Shown here piece after piece: positions 1 to 57,240 of a DNA stretch of 64,000 bases (the first letter of the stretch is position 1; each line of letters opens with the position of its first letter). The stretch covers positions 17,853,001-17,917,000 of the forward strand of contig JAMPIT010000434.1 of assembly GCA_026261815.1 (NCBI GenBank), read 5' to 3'. The position numbers were made by a program, and so were the translations under genes. The notes beneath the pieces are model-generated. The model saw nothing but the letters and a program-made list of their open reading frames with translations, ran no database searches and was not told the origin of the DNA. Origin of the DNA: Monarcha castaneiventris obscurior (Eukaryota > Chordata > Aves > Passeriformes > Monarchidae).

Positions 1-1290
1 AAAATGGTTTAATCAGGGATAGAACAGCATAATAGCTTTTAAGTGGATTCTCATTTTAGCTTATTTTTTTGTAGCAGTTTCCAGTCCCTGACTGCAGTAG
101 AGAGGATTTCTGCCTTTCTGCTAGTAACTTCTCAGCTAAATTTTCCACGTCTTTGCTTTACCCTGGAGGATTTTGGTGTTCAGAAGGGCAGGAACACCAG
201 GTCTTCTCATGGCCTCACGTTCCTGGGGAAGAGAGGAGCCTCTGTGTGTCAGACAGCCCAGCCCATGTGCTCACTGCTGAGCTCCCACCTCTGCCCTGCT
301 GGGCTCTGGTGGCAGGAGCAGCCCTGTGGCAGCAGCAGCAGCAGCAGCAGCCCCGGGTGCTGCCGTGCGTGACCTTGTCGGAAGCTGAGCTCTTCTGGGA
401 GTATTTTTGTAAATGGGGATCTGTGAGCCCTTTCATGGCCTTTTCTGTCTGTGGTCAGTTCTTAGTTCACAGAAACAGCACTGTTCTGACATGAGCTCTG
501 TGTGGTGCTGAGTCTGTTCATACCTGTGTTGGCTTGCTTGGTTTGGGTTTTTTTTTTAGCTGTTCTTAGCTATTATTCAAATTTTGGCTTACAGAAAGGC
601 CATGCTGTAGTAATAGCTCAGTTCTGCAACAAATAACTTGTTTTATTTGTTTCTCTAATGTACTAGTCTTTTTCTTTGGTTAATATAAAGGCTTAGCAAA
701 GTCACCTGTCCTGCAGAGAAGGCAGCATGGACTTCAGTCATAAAATGCTGTTTTGAAATCAGAGTATCACACTTCCATTTCAGCATTTCAAAATGACCTG
801 AGAAACCTGGTAGCTAAATAACATCAAAATAGAAAAATTCCTACCTATTCCATTTTCAGGAATTGACATGTGTTGGCCAAGATGTTTGTGGTATTAATCT
901 TTCAGCTTTTGCCATGCAGAGTGCTTTTAAAATCCACTTGGCTGACGTTAGTCCCCGTTATTTTTGGCTCACTTACATTGAGCCAGACCAATCAGGAAAA
1001 GTAGGAACAGAAGGATTCTCTAAACCACTGTATTTGTAGATGTTAAGCATATGAATACAAAGCCAATGTAATACTAGGACTCCTGTTTCTCGGAAATAAG
1101 AGGTGCAGGAGAGCTGCTGCACAGCCTGTTAGCTTTGAACTATGAAATCCTGGAGAATGAGCTACAACTAAAATGTCCTGTAACTGGTTCTTCATTTTTC
1201 TGCTAAACTTCCCTCTTTTTATGATATATAAATAAGCAAAAATCAGAATTGTTTTGACTTGGTGCATGTGGTGTTCTGTTTCTTTTACAG
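1..1290 (+). other. RCN2: RCN2 last intron (3' part)
   Basis: This is sequence upstream of the RCN2 terminal exon. It ends in a good acceptor, a T-rich tract followed by TTTTACAG at 1283-1290. I looked for the preceding RCN2 exon (the fifth EF-hand region) and did not find it, so the whole stretch is read as intron. The only structured item is a (CAG)7 run. Short reading frames around 43-494 contain that run and have no recognisable domain. Confidence 0.75.
330..350 (+). repeat. (CAG)7 trinucleotide microsatellite
   Basis: Seven uninterrupted CAG units lie inside the RCN2 intron. The run would read as polyglutamine or polyserine in + frames and polycysteine on the other strand, which explains low-complexity tracts in chance reading frames. 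It is intronic and not part of a coding exon that I can support. Confidence 0.9.
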
Positions 1291-1443
1291 GCTGTGCACC
1301 TCATTGAAGAGATGGATTTGAATGATGATAAAAAACTTTCTGAAGCAGAAATTCTTAAGAACCAGGATTTGTTTCTTAACAGTGAAGCAACAGATTATGG
1401 TAGGCAGCTTCATGATGAACGTTTCTACCACGAAGAACTGTAG
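1291..1443 (+). CDS. RCN2: Reticulocalbin 2, terminal coding exon (C-terminal 50 residues)
   Basis: RCN2 is a calcium-binding protein of the CREC family, located in the lumen of the endoplasmic reticulum. This exon starts after the acceptor at 1290 and opens in phase 0 with [10 protein letters not shown]. It then carries the last EF-hand loop, with Asp, Asn, Asp, Ser and Glu at loop positions 1, 3, 5, 9 and 12. The segment [12 protein letters not shown] is a close match to the human C terminus as I know it. The protein ends FYHEEL and then TAG at 1441-1443. The last four residues, HEEL, are a KDEL-type retrieval signal; human RCN2 ends HDEL. Upstream exons lie outside the window, so this is a partial gene. 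The neighbouring PSTPIP1 in the same orientation supports the assignment. Confidence 0.95.
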   Translation, partial: AVHLIEEMDLNDDKKLSEAEILKNQDLFLNSEATDYGRQLHDERFYHEEL

Positions 1444-1670
1444 ATTATTTATTTTGTAATCTTTTTTTCTTCCCTTTCTTTCATTTGGAGCTTTTGTTAA
1501 AAGCACTCATCAGCTGCATTGCAAGTTTTATGCTGTAATTACAGTACACTAACGTTCGTGTAAATAATTTGCATTCAAAATTTAATTGCCCTCCTGCAAA
1601 CTTCCCGGGCCTCTTCTAGCCTTCAAAATTAATCTGAAATACTTGCTATCAAAATTCTCTAGCGTTGGAA

Positions 1671-1676
1671 AATAAA
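1671..1676 (+). terminator. RCN2: Candidate proximal RCN2 poly(A) signal
   Basis: A canonical AATAAA lies 228 bases after the RCN2 stop. A GT-rich element (tgtattgtgaagagttgttc) lies within about 25-45 bases downstream, as expected for a cleavage site. More distal signals near 2954 and 2964 are alternatives. Confidence 0.5.
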
Positions 1677-2953
1677 TTACTTCAGGGTAGTACTGTATTG
1701 TGAAGAGTTGTTCTACTGTACTTGAAGAAAATGGAGAATCTAAATGGTTCTGAAAGAATGCAAAATGTAGTAACTGAGACTACTATTTTTCTAATCAATT
1801 TAATTAGGGCAGAGTGTGGGGAAGGTGGGGGGATATTTAGAGTCAGTATTAACTGTGTTTTATTTAATACCTTTGGAGAAATACTTACATAAACACCTCA
1901 GTTGTTTAAGAGGTTTCTACTTGATTTTGAATGGTTTCTATACTGTGTTTTACTCTACCATAAAACTTGCTATTTTTACATCTATGACAATAATTATTTT
2001 TAATGTACAATTGTAGAGCATTAGCAATACAGTGGTATTTTACTGTGTCAAGACCCTCTTCATTTGTTGGATTAAAACTTAAAATGTTCTTTCTGTGTTT
2101 TGTACATTTATTTCTTACTGTGGGTCACCCTTAGCAGCTCCTGGAGATGTGAGCAATGCACATAATACCCAGTGGCAACATTGTTGGCTTTATCAACCAG
2201 AGATGTGCCATCTGATTTAGATGCTAAAGAAGATTCAGAAAAAACAATGTGTGCATTTAGCATTTCCTGGACAAGTTTGCAAACGCAATTGTGTTTATTT
2301 TTTAATTTGTGGTATATGGAATGCTGTAGCATCTAGGCATTACATAAATAATATGTGTAGTAATAACCTCTGGAAGTTAGCTGAAAGCTCCACCAGTGAG
2401 TGCTGTCCCATTTTGTGATTATTTGAAATAGGCTGGAGGGTTAATGGCACTATAGATTCAGTGTAGGAAAGTTCAAATACTCACTTCTGTCTCCTGGAAA
2501 GAAATGAGCTGAGTATTCCAAACAAAGACAAAGCCTCACAGCACAGCTCGTGGGGAGTGTGTTAGGGGTTTTTTAATTCCTACATAAATAACTCTTGTAA
2601 TGCTGTCACAATGTTCTCCTTGACCAACGTTTTCCTTCCTCCCAGCTCTATTGAGTAAAAGCAGCTAGTTATGCCTTGTTTTTTTTCCCAGGATACCACC
2701 TCTTAATTATGCTCAGAACAAATGGAATTCCATTCGGGATAAATGCTGATGTGTCACCAGTAGAAGGTTAGAAATTTTGATTCAGAGCAAAACCACATAT
2801 AAGTTATTTTTAGATATCATAGTAATAGAAATTCAAAACATGTCTTCAATTTTAGTGGTTGGATTTTTTTCTACCCATATTTTTTATGTCAGTTCCTTGG
2901 GAATGTGAGTACAGCTCTTGCCATGGTGGTGGTGAGATCTGATTTAAAAAAAA

Positions 2954-2969
2954 AATAAAGTCTAATAAA
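2954..2969 (+). terminator. RCN2: Candidate distal RCN2 poly(A) signals (two AATAAA)
   Basis: Two AATAAA hexamers, at 2954-2959 and 2964-2969, lie just before a run of AAAAC units. They could end a long RCN2 3' UTR, but the A-rich context also makes chance hexamers likely. Confidence 0.35.
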
Positions 2970-2985
2970 TCCAGTGTGCCCAGGA

Positions 2986-5900
2986 ATACTAAAAACAAAA
3001 CAAAACAAAAAAGATCTGGTGATGTTTCTAAATGAGCACATATGCAGAATATTTGCTAAGATACGCTGAAGGAATCTAAACTGTTGCCTCCCATGATGCT
3101 AAACGAGTCACTGTACCTCTGAAGAGGGGACATTTGGTCCAGAGGCAGACCTGCTGGAGATGATGTGTTTGGGACAAAGATCCAAGGGTCCTTTCTGAGA
3201 CATAGGAACATCTTCAGCACCACAAGCATTGTGTGCTTGGCTGATGAATGTGGAGTACTTGTAAATGAGCAGTGATCTCCTTTGAATTAAGGCATGGAGA
3301 AAGCCAGTGCATCGATAAAGCATTCAAAAGATGTCAGAGAAATAAAAAACATCTTTCAGCCAGTACCTGAATTTATGACAAGAAGAGGGGGATAAAAACC
3401 CAAATAATTTCATTTTCTCTTTCACAAAGTGCTTCTACTTTTCTCCCAAGAACAACCAGATCCTGTTTGTGCTATTCAAGGCTCTGGTGACATTGCACTT
3501 TTCCACAGTTCCTCTTCTCCTTTTTTTGTCTTTGAAACATTTTCAGGGGTAAGTATAGTTTAAACATATACCAAGGACAAAAAGATCCCACATTTCTATG
3601 ATACAAACAATAATTTTGTTACATACAAAGTATCACAGTGTTAATTCTAGAGGAAATCCATTCATGTTCTTTATGATTAGGGCAAGGGCTGATGATCTTG
3701 GGTAAAACAGCAGAACAGGGTCCACCTTTCCGAGATGGCCTCTATTAGAAACTGCTATGAAATGTTAGATAAGAGGTAAGAACAGAACCTGTGCAATTAA
3801 TCTTTATATTAATTACTGATTTTACTGAAGCAAAACACCAGCAGGACTGCCTTGCACTGTGAGACTACTTTTGGGAGGCTGTTCCAGCAGTTCCTTCTAA
3901 CAGGAGCTGAGCAGAGCCCTGGTGTGGGGTCTGGGCCGTGCTGAGCCAGCTTCCAGCCACAGCCACAGATGGCCCAGAGGAGCAGGAACAAACCAAGCTG
4001 GATGTTCAGAGGCTGCCGTTTCTGTTTCCATGGGAACAGGGACTGGCTCCTCACAGAAGGCAAGGTGATTTAAACATTTTTAATGGGTCTGATTGTGGAT
4101 AATTTCCAAGCCTGCGACATTTCCCGCATGGATTTCGGAGATCGGTTTGTATGGAAATAGAATGGCAGGCACAGCTCAGGTTCAGCTCAGCAGCTGAACC
4201 GTGCCTGTTTCAGCCATGGTTTCCCTCTGGAAGTGGTTTCCTTGCTGCTGCTGTCCCCAGCTGGAGGGTCTCAGGTAGGAACCAGAGGCTGGGCTGCTGG
4301 GATTGGGATGTGGCTGCACTACAGCAGCCCTGTCTCAGATGTAATGGTTATGAAGGCTGGCAAGGACTGCACCAGTGCCTTCGAGTCTCCATTTCCCAAC
4401 CAGCCATTCCAAGGGACCACAATATACCTGAGGACTTCTGAAAATTACAACCAGCTCAACACCTGGATTATCTGAGTATTCAGCATCTCTTTATATTCTG
4501 CCTTAATACTTTTCATAGACTCCCTCATTCTCTTTCTATGTAGAATAAAATGTTTACTGTCTGCTTTATCAGCCTCCCCAAAATCAGAAACATTTACTCT
4601 GAAGAATGTCTTGCTTGGAGTCCTGGATGAGCACAAAAATGTTTGTAGATGCTATTTTCATATTTTACCTACTGTAAAGTCCAAGCCTGCCACCCAAATC
4701 CCTGATAAAAAGCTTTGCTTAAAGCAGTGTATAGTTAAATGAAATGTCCATTCTAAAGAATGAGAAAATTGGAGGGCTTTTAATACAAATTTTTTTTTAA
4801 TCAGACTTATCCTCACTTTTCACTACAGAGTGGATTCAAATGGTACATTCGGCTGCCAAACAATTTAATTACTGGGGAAAAAACCCTCAGGAAGTGTGTT
4901 CTTGGCCTTATCAAACAGAATACCTGATTTTTAACTTCTAAGAGCAGTGGTGGAAGGAGACGCAGTGGCTGTCAGGGAAGAGTTCCACTTAAGGCTCCTT
5001 GTTGATGCTGCTGAATTTGAGTGAGCCTGTCAGGTCAGCTTAAAATCCCCTTTAAAAAGAGTAAGAAAGGGCAGCTGAGAGGCCCCGCAGGTTCCCAAAA
5101 CATCCTGACAAGTCTCAGCCCTTTGTCCACTAAAATGCTTCTTTTTGGTGCAAAGGTACCGACATCACTCTTTTGTAGGGGAAATTGCAGGATGCTTGAG
5201 GTGCTTTCAGTAGATGGCATTGCAGCAGTTCATAGCCTAGCCAGGGTCACTCATTTTGCTCCCTGCTCTCAGCCCCACAGAGCTCCCTCCCAGGCTCAGC
5301 CTTTCCAGACTTCATAAAACTCTGGCCACTCACATCAAGATATTAACCCAGTTCTGAGATACAGCATTTCAGAACTGGAGGCCTTGATGTCCTGTTCCTA
5401 TTTAGAGAATAGGGGAATAAAAATTTTTCTCCCTCTTCTAAAGCCCTGCAAAGCCTGGCTGCCCCTGCACAGCACAGCAACCTATGGACATAACCCAGCA
5501 CCACCAGGACCTGTGAGCAGGGACCCAAACTGAGGGTCTGCCCAGCAGCTCTGCTCCCTCAGAGCCAGGGCTGGGACTCACACCAGCTACTCCCTGAGAG
5601 CTCATCAAAATACCTGAACTGGAGACCTGCTCTGGCAATTCTGAGAAACTCACCCACAGCACAAAATAAACTGCCTGTGCTGATGGTGTGAGAGAGAGCT
5701 GGGAGCTGCTGGGGAGGTGACTGTGCTGCACTGGAGCTCTTGGGTGAGATGGATGCAGGCACAGAGCCCAGCGTGAGGTTCAGTCAAATAATTGGCTTTG
5801 TGGGTAGAGGCCAAACTAAAAATAACAGGAAAGTAGCGTATCATTTTGGAGGGCCAAAATGCACTCAATGCCTTTTTATGAACCCCAGCAGCAGCAAAGA

Positions 5901-7649
5901 TGGTTTCAAAACACAGCTGTAACTTGGAAATAGTAACAGGAAACATTTAGGTTTAGAAGAACTGAGATAAAACACTCTTAAAAAAGACCCTTTTTTTTTT
6001 GCATACAGATCAAGTATGACTAGTGCCCATGCCCTCAGAATACATTTTTTCAAGGAAATTTCCCTTCTGGAAGAAAGCTTCACTTCTTCCTGCTCAACGC
6101 TGTCTGCAAGTGAATCCTCACATTTCTCCTTCTCCCACTGTCATGCAATGATGCTTTTTTCCTGCTATATCTCTGATCCTCCAGACTCTCATTTGCCTTC
6201 CTCTGCTTAAACTTCATTTTCCCTCTCAAAGTCCCTGCACATTCTCTGTCTTCTTCACCTCATCAGGAAGGAACCTCGCAAGTTCTTTAAAACACCAGCT
6301 AGAAATTGCCCATGGAGTGAGTAGGGATAACTCCAGCCCCCAGATGCTGCAGAGCTCTCTGAGCAGAGCCCTGTGTCCCACTGGAGACCAGGGAAGTTGC
6401 AGGACTTCCCCATTCCTGAATGATGTGCCCGGGTGGCTGCTGCTGTGGGGACAGCAGCAACACCCAGCAGCAGCATCAATCAGTTGTAGATAAGTAAGTC
6501 CTGATGTGTTCTTGGTGTGGAAAGACAGCTTTTGCATAGGCAACCACCACAGGAGTGCTTTTCTTCCTTTTTTTTTGCTACACCCCAAAAATGCCAGTGA
6601 GTATTTAAAAACAGGTATTTAAGAGTGCTTAAAACATCCTAAGAAGGTGAACAGAGGCAACCTCACTTGGAGGACAGGTACTTTGGAGAAGTACCTCAGG
6701 GAAGCTTTAGAAGTGTTACCCTATGCTCAGGTATTTGCATCTGTGTTGTAAACAACTGGAGGAGCTGATTTGGGGAGCTGCCTGAAATATGTGGTGTCAC
6801 TGGGGTGCTGGGTGTGGTCTTGGTGCTACTGCTTCACTGGTCTGTGAGGTGTCACTCAGGTCCTGATGCTAACAAACTCTCAGCTCTCTTTTTTTTCAAG
6901 ACTTAGGATTTTACTTCTAAATTTCATGTATCATGCATATTCATATGGACATTTACATGAGGACATGCAAATCAGGAGTGTTCTGTACATCGACATCCAG
7001 GTATCTAAATGTGTGCAGACACCTGCACACGTCTTGGGGTTCTTAATTTAACCTGAGTCCTGAAAAGCCTTTTCAGCTGCAAAATGCAACTTTGAGCTAA
7101 GCTTCCCCTGTGTAAAGGCATGGGCCTCTGCCAGCCCCAGAGGGTACTGCAGAAATGGGGCACCTACGTTTCTTTTGCTTCTTTTTCTTTGCAAAACCAC
7201 AGTGTTAGAGAAGAACTTGTCTGTTTTTATTGTGCTGGTTTCCTTTGTGTTTTAATTGTTCTCTATTCTCCTGTATCTGATCAAATCATATCACTGAACT
7301 TAGTGCATTTTTTTTCACCACTCTGTTTTTTGTCCTGTCCGCTCACATGCACCCATGGCAAGGAGCAGCCTGACACCATTTGACATCTCCTTGCTTCCTC
7401 ATTTCAATATTAACTGTTTACCAGAAGAGAAACAGGTTTGGGGTGCGGGTGCTGAGCACTTGCATGTCTCTGTGTGTGAGCAACAGCTCTTCTGCCCTTT
7501 GTCCCTTCACAGCCACAGGACATTTCTCTGAGCTGCCTGGAACTGCTATTGGCACCAGCCTCACTTCAGGAGGGACAGGTCTGTGGATGTGCTGCACTCT
7601 CTGCTTGGGCTGGGGTGCAGTGACAAGGCTCAGAGCCGTGCCTGCTGCC
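2986..7649. other. Intergenic region RCN2-PSTPIP1
   Basis: I see no coding exon here on either strand. The stretch holds a (AAAAC)n-like tract near 2993-3010, a bulged inverted repeat at 4166-4207, and scattered short reading frames without domains. The part near 7.3-7.6 kb should contain the PSTPIP1 promoter. A CTTCCTC (GAGGAAG on the other strand) at 7394-7400 is compatible with an ETS/PU.1 site, as expected for a myeloid gene, but a single short motif is weak evidence. Confidence 0.6.
4166..4207. repeat. Bulged inverted repeat (hairpin)
   Basis: The arm CAGGCAC (4166-4172) pairs with GTGCCTG (4201-4207). The inner arm GGTTCAGCT (4179-4187) pairs with AGCTGAACC (4192-4200) around a four-base loop. 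Six unpaired bases (4173-4178) form a bulge on one side. All 16 stem pairs are perfect. Function is unknown, and it lies between RCN2 and PSTPIP1. Confidence 0.75.
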
Positions 7650-7707
7650 ACTCTCAGCCCAGAACGGACTTGCTGAAGGATTTCTACCCCTCCACAGAGC
7701 AATAATA
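7650..7707 (+). promoter_or_regulatory. PSTPIP1: PSTPIP1 5' UTR / start context
   Basis: This is the sequence immediately 5' of the PSTPIP1 start codon. The start context has A at -3. A pyrimidine-rich tract ending in CCACAG at 7692-7697 resembles a splice acceptor, so the ATG could lie in an exon whose upstream noncoding exon is elsewhere. Without transcripts the true transcription start cannot be fixed. No TATA box is obvious. Confidence 0.4.
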
Positions 7708-54646
<46,939 letters not shown>

Positions 54647-55865
54647 TGAAAAAAGAAGCCCCAGCCCTCAGACTTTACGAATACTCGATTACTGAAAACA
54701 ATCAGCACCCAAGGTCTGCTTCAGCTGACCAAGGGCATCCCAATAATGTTTTCTACAACTACCAGTCAGGAAATAACCAACTGACCATGCTTTTCTCTCC
54801 CTTGTTCCTGCCTCATCCCAGCATCTCCTGGCCTACACTGTCTGCAAAAACCATCCTCACTCCTGAGAGATTAGGACTTGCACATTTTGGCACAGTCCTA
54901 CCCTCAGCACACTGTGCTGCCAGCAGCATTGCAAAGCTTGGTGACCCTGGGAGGAAAATGCCCAGATCTGAACCGCGCAAAGGGAAAAGATCACAGAAGC
55001 CAGTGCAGTTTCTCCAGAATGGAGGACTGTCTCCAGCAAGCCTGTGAGCCACCCTCATGGTCACAGCAGCCACATTCTCTGCCACAGATCACTTTCTCTC
55101 CCTGCACAGGCCATGCTGGCATTTGTAACAGTGGATGGTTTATAAGTCACTGATGAAAACACGGAAAAAAGTGAATGCAGCTAGAGAGGAGCACCTGAAG
55201 GATGGGGACACATCCCTCGTAGGAAATCTTGAGGCACTCCCCATCACAACCATCTCCTAACACAATGAAATCCATGCTAGCCATGGCTCTGCTTTGCACT
55301 GGATTCTGGGACAGATGATGGGCCCAAGGCTTGCTTTTGCCTTGGCTGGAAGGTTTCCCTAATGCCTCTCTGGAATTCTTAAGTTTAAAAATCCAACAAC
55401 ACAAACAGCAGCTAAGCCAAGCCTCCAGCAGTGCTGCACTGCCCTGATTCCTCTCCTCTGAGCACCAGAGAATTGCCAATTACCTCCTCCTGCAATCTCC
55501 ACACTCGTGTCAGCAGGGCAGCCTCCCTTCCACCTCTCCTCTTCTGCCCACAGGCTGCTCTGTCTCCATGTGCTGCTGCCTGCAGCCTCTGCACCTCTGG
55601 GATTGCTGACACAAGGACATCCTGGTTTCTTCGCAGGCATGTCTCATGTGCTCATTCTTCAACAAACTCTCTTCAGAGAAGTTGCACTGTGCAGGTTCAC
55701 TGTATTTCACAGATTTCAGCTCTATCAGTCTTTCTAGTTCAATATTTAAGAATGTTTCCAACTGTTACTGTACTGTACAAGGGATTGATGGATAGTTTCT
55801 GCCGCTCCTCCCTTTTCAGTATTTCAAGATAGTTTAAAAAAATAAAAATAAAAAAATCAGTGATT
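54647..55865 (+). other. PSTPIP1: PSTPIP1 3' UTR
   Basis: About 1.2 kb of untranslated sequence from the stop to a doubled AATAAA. It holds a 133-codon frame whose ATG (54646) overlaps the PSTPIP1 stop, which I treat as chance. A long minus-strand frame in the same stretch also has no domain. Confidence 0.8.
55841..55852 (+). terminator. PSTPIP1: PSTPIP1 poly(A) signals (two AATAAA)
   Basis: AATAAA occurs at 55841-55846 and again at 55847-55852. The downstream stretch is GT-rich (CTGTTTCTGGGGGCAG and CGTGTTTGCC), so cleavage is expected shortly after 55860. Confidence 0.8.
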
Positions 55866-57210
55866 TAATTTGAATCAGAGCAAACTGTTTCTGGGGGCAG
55901 AATGACCGTGTTTGCCAAGATTTCAGGTCTTATAACCGAATCAAGACAATGAAAGTTAATCCTATTGCTATCTGAAAGGCATGGAGGAGGGAGGAACTGT
56001 TAGCTCAGACACAACAAGGAAGACAAGAGAAATGTAGACAAAAGAAAAAAGCTGTAATGGCCAATGCAATCTTTTCTTAAATTAAACACAATGAAGGTCA
56101 GAGGCACTTGTAGTATCTTATTTGAATTCTTCTGACAAGAATGGAACAGAAGCTGCTGCAGGCCCTTTTTCTTTAGCTGCCTGCAGTCCTTTGCACAGGC
56201 ACACTCATCCTTCCCACACTCCCCCAAGTTATCATGCAGCACATCCACATCAGTGCTGAGGGGCTCCGAGCCCCTGGCATTAGCACAGGCTCAGGAGGAG
56301 CAGGGATGGCACTGAAGGCAGCAGTGTAAGAACAGCAGTGCTTGCCCAGGCTGGAAAGGGAAGGAGAGGTTTCTGTGACCACGCCTGAAGTGACAGAAAG
56401 ATGCACAATAGCTTCAGCTTGGCCAGGGCTTTATGAGTGGAGGCTGCCCAACAACCACAGCATCCCCTGTAAGCTACAGCAGGAGAGGAAACCGAAAGCA
56501 CAAGAGATAAAATGTATTTACTTCTTGAACACACAATCTTCCACAAAGAAGACTGTAATAAACCAACAAAGAAATAAATTTAGGTAGATATTTTGCAGAT
56601 TATCTTAATTAAACAGAAAAAAAAAAAACCACAAAAAACAAACCACTGAGATGCACCTTCTCTAATGATGTGGGACACATGGATTTTGCAGGACTCCTCA
56701 ATTCTCTGGGGGCCCAGACAACCTCACACAAGGCACTGCAGGGCCCAGCCTTGATTACCCTGAAACCCCATTACAGATCACTTGTTTCCATGGACCACAT
56801 GGTGTACATCACCAACAGACAGCTAGTGGAATGGTAGCTGCTGTTTCTATCCCATCAAATGATTCCATATTTTTGCTGTTAAAGTCAGGAAACCAATTTC
56901 CTTTCTACCAGTCTCTTCTTCTGTCAAGTAAATACTGTTGAATGGCAAGAGGCTATAGGTATTTCAAAATCTCCCCAGTGTCACAGCATTTGGATCCCAC
57001 ATGCTAACTCCAGACTGTTCAGGAAATGAAAAACCAGCAGCAATGTTTTCTCATGAATCCTCTGCTTCACATTGTCTAGATATGGCTTGGAACTACTTAT
57101 CAGCCAAATTCTTCAGTTTGCCCTATCTGCATGGCAGCACTTGTCACAAATAGAACAGAGATATCAAGAAATACCCACATCCTCTGAGAACACCCACATT
57201 TTAGGTGTCA

Positions 57211-57240
57211 TCCATCCATCCATCCATCCACCCACCCCCA
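57211..57240. repeat. (TCCA)5 tetranucleotide repeat with C-rich tail
   Basis: Five TCCA units (57211-57230) followed by CCCACCCCCA. A short microsatellite in the PSTPIP1 downstream region. Confidence 0.9.

Larger units (their letters stand above)
1444..2985 (+). other. RCN2: RCN2 3' UTR (extent uncertain)
   Basis: This is untranslated sequence after the RCN2 stop. Candidate poly(A) hexamers are AATAAA at 1671-1676, followed by a GT-rich stretch; an ATTAAA near 2072, followed by a T/GT-rich tract; and AATAAA at 2954-2959 and 2964-2969. The short form would end near 1.7 kb and the long form near 2.98 kb. The sequence alone does not say which is used. The interval is AT-rich and contains no convincing reading frame. 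Confidence 0.55.

Noticed and set aside
56000..56248. Minus-strand frame with Cys/Asp/Lys-rich start, tested as a possible TSPAN3 loop exon
   Set aside because: It contains no CCG motif, membrane segment or tetraspanin C terminus, and its end is low-complexity intergenic sequence.
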